DNA from: Deltaproteobacteria bacterium
Lineage (GTDB): Bacteria > UBA10199 > JADGCS01
NCBI GenBank assembly: GCA_015228875.1
Contig: JADGCS010000040.1
Coordinates: forward strand, 1 to 36,748
Direction of reading: 5' to 3'
DNA: 36,748 bases
Positions within the stretch are counted from its first letter, which is position 1. Each line of letters starts with the position of its first letter. Of the stretch, positions 33,056 to 36,748 are shown in pieces. The notes under the pieces are model-generated. The model did no database searches and was not told where the DNA came from. It saw only the letters and a program-made list of their open reading frames with translations. Position numbers and translations under genes: made by a program.

Positions 33056-34486
33056 CTAGAAATGTTTTTTTGGTTTGTAAAGATGAGTACAATGCCCCAG
33101 ATGCAGCTCTGCGGCCTCGAGGATGGTCTCTGACAGAGTGGGGTGGGGGTGAATACAGCGCGCAAGCGCCTGCACAGTAGCCCCCATCTCAACCGCAACA
33201 ACCCCCTCGCTGATCAGATCTCCCGCACCACAGCCGACAATGCCCACTCCCAGTATTTTACCGGACTGTGGTTCGATAACGAGTTTTGTGAGTCCCTGCT
33301 CTGCACCGAGTGTCATCGCCCTGCCCGATGCTGTCCATGGAAATTTGGCCACCTCGTATGAGATCCCCTGTTGTTTGGCGGATTCTTCACTCACACCACA
33401 CCACGCTATTTCGGGGTCTGTAAAAACAACAGCGGGTATTGCTTTGGGCTGATAAAGCCTTTCTTTTCCCAGGATGTTTTCTACTGCAATCCTGGCCTCA
33501 AATGACGCCTTGTGCGCCAGCATGGGATTGCCGGCAATATCGCCAATTGCAAAGATGTGATGTTGTGATGTTCTTCTGGCGCCATCAACCCTTATAAAAC
33601 CCCGTTCGGTACAAGCCACGCCAGCACAATCAAGGTGCAGTCCATCCACAGTTGGCTGTCGCCCCGTGGAGATAAATACATGATCAAAGAATTCTTCTGT
33701 TGTTGTTTTGGATGTGTCCTCAAAACCAACGCAAAGCCCGTCTGTAGCCTCACGAATACTCAGCACCTTTGTGTTAAATAAAAAACCCTTAAACTTTGCC
33801 TTAAGTTTTTTTTGCAGGACCAGGGCAAGATCCCTGTCAACACCTGGAAGAATCCCGTCTGTCATCTCGACAACCAATACCTCTGTTCCAAGCGAGGCAT
33901 AAACACTGCCGAGTTCCAGCCCGATGTAACCACCACCAACCACCAGGAGTCTTTTGGGAATGTTTTGAAGCTCCAGCGCCTTTTTTGAATTCCACAACCG
34001 CTCTGACACGAGAGAGACCCCGGGGATACCCGCAGGCCTTGAACCTGTGGCTATGATGGTGTGATCCGCTGTGATACTGTGTGTGCGGCCGTCTGCCCCT
34101 TGAACATGCAGGGTACGGGGATCAACAAAACCTGCTGTGCCCTGTATAAAGTTGATCTTTCGTGCCTTGGTGAGTTGCAAAAGCCCCCTGCCAAGCTGTT
34201 TGATGATCCCCTCCTTGTGAGATCTCATCTTATCGAGATTGATATCTGGTTTTGCAAAAGTAAGACCAAAACGTGCGGCCTGTTCTGCCTCGTCCATGAC
34301 GCGCGTCGTATGCAGCAGGGCCTTTGAGGGGATGCAGCCGCGATGGAGACAGACCCCGCCGGGCGCAGCCTCTTTATCAATGAGTGTCACGGTCATTCCC
34401 AAATCTGCTGCGTAGAAGGCCGCGGTATAGCCTCCGGGCCCCGCACCCAAAACAGCAAGCTGTGTGTGTGTTGCGTGGTTGGTCAT
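33056..34486 (-). CDS. lpdA: Dihydrolipoyl dehydrogenase (E3)
   Basis: This flavoprotein reoxidises lipoyl groups of 2-oxoacid dehydrogenases or the glycine cleavage system with NAD. The 476-residue protein has the FAD loop LGAGPGGYTAAFYAADLG, the redox-active pair GGVCLHRGCIPSKALLH (CxxxxC), the NAD loop VVGGGYIGLELGSVYASLG, the second FAD motif HIFAIGDIAGNPMLAHKAS and the C-terminal catalytic HPHPTLSETILEAAE (His-Glu). All are intact. A ribosome site (AAAGGG) precedes the ATG. No E1, E2 or gcv genes are in the window, so which complex it serves is unknown. It is divergent from the M29-like gene. Confidence 0.96.
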   Translation of the reverse strand: MTNHATHTQLAVLGAGPGGYTAAFYAADLGMTVTLIDKEAAPGGVCLHRGCIPSKALLHTTRVMDEAEQAARFGLTFAKPDINLDKMRSHKEGIIKQLGRGLLQLTKARKINFIQGTAGFVDPRTLHVQGADGRTHSITADHTIIATGSRPAGIPGVSLVSERLWNSKKALELQNIPKRLLVVGGGYIGLELGSVYASLGTEVLVVEMTDGILPGVDRDLALVLQKKLKAKFKGFLFNTKVLSIREATDGLCVGFEDTSKTTTEEFFDHVFISTGRQPTVDGLHLDCAGVACTERGFIRVDGARRTSQHHIFAIGDIAGNPMLAHKASFEARIAVENILGKERLYQPKAIPAVVFTDPEIAWCGVSEESAKQQGISYEVAKFPWTASGRAMTLGAEQGLTKLVIEPQSGKILGVGIVGCGAGDLISEGVVAVEMGATVQALARCIHPHPTLSETILEAAELHLGHCTHLYKPKKHF

Positions 34487-34656
34487 GGCGAGACCCTTTA
34501 AAAGGGTTTGATCAAAAATCCAACTCTTTTTTTGTGACCCTTTTTTTAAGGGATTTACTTGTTTCTTGACCCGTCATTGTTTATTGCTGCCAGGCTAGGA
34601 TCAAACGACGATCAGCTTTAGAATAATAAAACAGTTCAAATAACAGGAGCGTCTTT

Positions 34657-35730
34657 ATGACATTTAATTTCGAAAAATTATTTACAGATGTTTTTGCGCC
34701 ACAAAAGGGAGAGGTTGTTACGGTGATGTGCGATGAACCGCATCACGAAATAAAAGACAACGCGGCATGGCAGGATAGGCGCATCATGGCACAAGAATGG
34801 CACAGCACCATAAAAAACTTCTCTGGCAAATATGGTATCACGGTAAACCCGCTTGTGGTCTACCCTGCAACGGGTTCCAAAAACAGGGACCTGCCGGAAT
34901 ACGTGACCATCGAAGGTAAAAACACCCGCAGCGAAGACCTGATCGCTCAATCTACCATTGTGATCTCCATGCCAGAATTTTCTGCAACAGCACCTCTATT
35001 AAACTTTACGCAAAAATACAAAAAGCTGCGTGTGGCCAGCATGCCCTGTGTGCAAAGGTCCATGGAGGCCACAGGGCTCTCTGCGGACTATTCTCTGGTC
35101 GCCAAAAAATGTGCCCTTCTCGCCCCTTTGTTTAAAAAGGCCTGCGGGATTGAGGTGACCTTTTCTACGGGACACAAGTGTTTTTTCGATATCACCCCCG
35201 ACAACCTCGTTTTCGAGGACAGCGGCAACCTGCACCCAGATAAAAAAACCATGCGGCTTGCCAATCTGCCCTCAGGTGAGGTCTGCAAGGTCCCCAACGA
35301 GGCACCAGACAGCAAGACACAGGGTGAAATCCCCGCACAGCTTGAAGGCGAAGACATGGTCTTTGTGGTGCAGCACAACCACATCATCGATGTCAAAGGA
35401 GACGGCCCGACGGCCTTAAAAATGAAACAGGCCTTTGCAGAAAAGGCGCTGAGCAATATTGCCGAGGTGGCCATTGGCTGCAACGACAAGGCAAAGGTGA
35501 TCGGTGTCATTTTGGAAGACGAGAAGGCCGGTTTTCACTGGGCCTACGGCCGCAGTGATCACATTGGCGGCACCATTGGCGTCAAAGATTTCAGCGCTCC
35601 CGACAAGGTCTGCCATACAGATATTATTTACGCAAAAGAAAGCCCCATTGTCTGCAAACAGTTTGATTTTGTTTTCGCCGATAATACCCGAAAAACGGCA
35701 ATTGTAGACGGGGAATTATTAATATGCTGA
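34657..35730 (+). CDS. M29-like metallopeptidase (aminopeptidase T family)
   Basis: Family members are two-metal aminopeptidases; relatives include the dioxygenase-like NicX fold. The 357-residue protein has ACGIEVTFSTGH, NLPSGEVCKVPNE (first metal Glu), VAIGCNDKAKVIGVILEDEK (second Glu), GFHWAYGRSDHIGG (His, Tyr, His) and CHTDIIYAKE (His-x-Asp). These match the M29 ligand set in order, so the site looks intact. A strong ribosome site (CAGGAG) lies about 8 nt before the ATG. There is no signal peptide, so it is cytoplasmic. It stands alone, divergent from lpdA. The substrate is unknown, although a role in peptide turnover fits with PepD and the peptide transporter elsewhere in the window. Confidence 0.8.
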   Translation: MTFNFEKLFTDVFAPQKGEVVTVMCDEPHHEIKDNAAWQDRRIMAQEWHSTIKNFSGKYGITVNPLVVYPATGSKNRDLPEYVTIEGKNTRSEDLIAQSTIVISMPEFSATAPLLNFTQKYKKLRVASMPCVQRSMEATGLSADYSLVAKKCALLAPLFKKACGIEVTFSTGHKCFFDITPDNLVFEDSGNLHPDKKTMRLANLPSGEVCKVPNEAPDSKTQGEIPAQLEGEDMVFVVQHNHIIDVKGDGPTALKMKQAFAEKALSNIAEVAIGCNDKAKVIGVILEDEKAGFHWAYGRSDHIGGTIGVKDFSAPDKVCHTDIIYAKESPIVCKQFDFVFADNTRKTAIVDGELLIC

Positions 35731-35959
35731 CAAAAACCGCGTCCAACAAGTCATTGTCATGGTCTTTTTAAGGCACGGCCCTTTTTTCTGACGCGGCCTC
35801 TCTTGTTCCCTACACGGCCATTATTATTTAAAAAAAAACACGAAACAAAGCCCCCTGTTCATCCGATAATAAAAACAATTGACGAGGTTTTTATCAACAG
35901 GTCCGATAGTCATCATCGTCTGTTGGTTCAATTGTTCTTGATAAGGGGAGCAATAAAAA

Positions 35960-36634
35960 ATGATCGCATCACCCGCAACAGCAACAATATCTGTCCGTCC
36001 CGTACAGGCTGGCCCTACCCTGCCTGTCCACAATGCGATTATTCAACACCCGTTGGCAAGAGGCCTGCTTGCTGCCACGGGCACGTGGCAACAAATCCAG
36101 GATCGATACGAGGCCCCTCTGGCAGAGGCCTTTGGGTTCAATAATGGTGAGCTTGCCGCGGTTTATGTGGGCAACCCGAATCACGAGGTCAGGAGACAGG
36201 TAGTCCATACTTTAGAGAGGGTTCGGGGCGGGGATGAATTAGAAGCAGAAACCTCAGCCATGCTCCGGCTTGCAGATTTTCCCCATAACAGGGTCGATAC
36301 AGACCTGCTGATGCTGCTTGGAAGGGCTGGCACGGCGAGTGCTGCGCAAAAACTGGTTTCGTACATGCAGGCGCCCAAGACCGTCTTTGAATTGGGGGCC
36401 ATGCACAGGGCACGTCACGCTGTGAATGCGCTTTTTTCGATGCCCGCTGAGATCCTGTTACCAGCCCTTACAGGGGCACTAGCCGATCCCAACATCATTG
36501 CCACGGTCAAGTACGATCCAGTCAATAAGATGGGGCTGTTGAATGCCTTTCAAGAAACACCTGCCGTATCTCTTGAGTCCAAGATGAAATTTCTCTGGGA
36601 CTCGATAGAGGGGGCACAAGACCATAAGCGCTAA
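35960..36634 (+). CDS. Small protein of unknown function, possibly HEAT-repeat-like
   Basis: I do not recognise this 224-residue protein. The ATG has a strong ribosome site (AAGGGGAG, 9 nt upstream). It has no signal peptide or membrane segment. Residues about 60-190 are mainly helical, with paired helices such as NPNHEVRRQVVHTLERVR, HNRVDTDLLMLLGRAG and HRARHAVNALFSMPAEILLP, which could be HEAT/PBS-type repeats. Its opening residues (Ala/Val/Pro-rich) resemble the low-complexity start of GH3 paralogue 1. A 229-bp A/T-rich gap separates it from the M29-like gene, so it probably has its own promoter. The last 114 bp of the window after its stop show no feature. Confidence 0.65.
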   Translation: MIASPATATISVRPVQAGPTLPVHNAIIQHPLARGLLAATGTWQQIQDRYEAPLAEAFGFNNGELAAVYVGNPNHEVRRQVVHTLERVRGGDELEAETSAMLRLADFPHNRVDTDLLMLLGRAGTASAAQKLVSYMQAPKTVFELGAMHRARHAVNALFSMPAEILLPALTGALADPNIIATVKYDPVNKMGLLNAFQETPAVSLESKMKFLWDSIEGAQDHKR

Positions 36635-36748
36635 CTTAATAACCGTCATGATACGTCGTCCACTGAGAAATTCGTTTTCTGGGTCTTTCTCGCAGATGAA
36701 TAGAAATACGTTCCCAGTTTTTTATGCTGCATGCCAACTTCAATCGAG

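Noticed and set aside
35731-35959. CCGCGTC/GACGCGG inverted repeat as a terminator after the M29-like gene
   Set aside because: The arms are about 47 bp apart and no T-run follows directly, so terminator function is not supported.

Overview
The window is a dense bacterial chromosome segment of roughly 50% GC. Its genes look like an uncultured deltaproteobacterium-like (Bdellovibrionota/Myxococcota-like) lineage. Pointers to this are a purS/purQ/small-purL purine set, a DUF619-type N-acetylglutamate synthase, zapA, and a very large lipoprotein with DUF4215-like Cys-rich repeats. The taxonomic call is an inference and is weak. No rRNA, tRNA, CRISPR array, phage module or complete transposase gene was found.

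Layout. 1-3313 (minus): purine genes purB, purS, purQ and the 5' part of purL, which is cut by the window edge; bases 1-52 are an exact inverted copy of part of purB and are probably an assembly fold-back. 3446-4321: secreted acidic protein. 4327-7277 (minus): Xaa-His dipeptidase coupled to a FAAH2-like amidase. 7498-9753 (plus): yeast-type cytosine deaminase and EttA. 9864-11240 (minus): proton-dependent oligopeptide transporter. 11662-16245 (plus): N-acetylglutamate synthase, glycerophosphodiester phosphodiesterase, a single-pass membrane protein, YebC and a nucleoside phosphorylase/nucleosidase. 16475-17857: HTH-HipA (YjjJ-like) kinase. 18040-19101 (minus): unknown protein. 19202-23615 (minus): carA-carB. 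23844-24107: zapA, followed by a possible structured RNA. 24368-29497: the 1709-aa lipoprotein. 29696-32683 (minus): two paralogous GH3-like proteins. 33056-34486 (minus): dihydrolipoyl dehydrogenase. 34657-35730: M29-like metallopeptidase. 35960-36634: small unknown protein.

The main discovery candidate is a dispersed palindromic element of about 85-90 bp, present seven times in both orientations (7387, 7967, 11333, 13929, 14404, 23621, 32898). Five copies are intergenic or abut start regions. Two copies, in opposite orientations, lie in frame inside one membrane-protein gene (13726-14730) and are translated as extra peptide segments. The element has one open frame on each strand, so it can be absorbed into a protein in either direction. 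This behaviour is like the Rickettsia palindromic elements, but I do not recognise this sequence. A second hairpin repeat occurs as a tandem pair at 1864-1995, with compensatory changes in its stems, and as a remnant at 32860-32899.

Functionally the window is mostly housekeeping: purine synthesis, carbamoyl phosphate and arginine entry, peptide uptake and degradation, nucleobase salvage and translation factors. Genes with less obvious roles are the HipA-type kinase with operator-like repeats over its start, the giant surface lipoprotein, and the degenerate GH3 pair.
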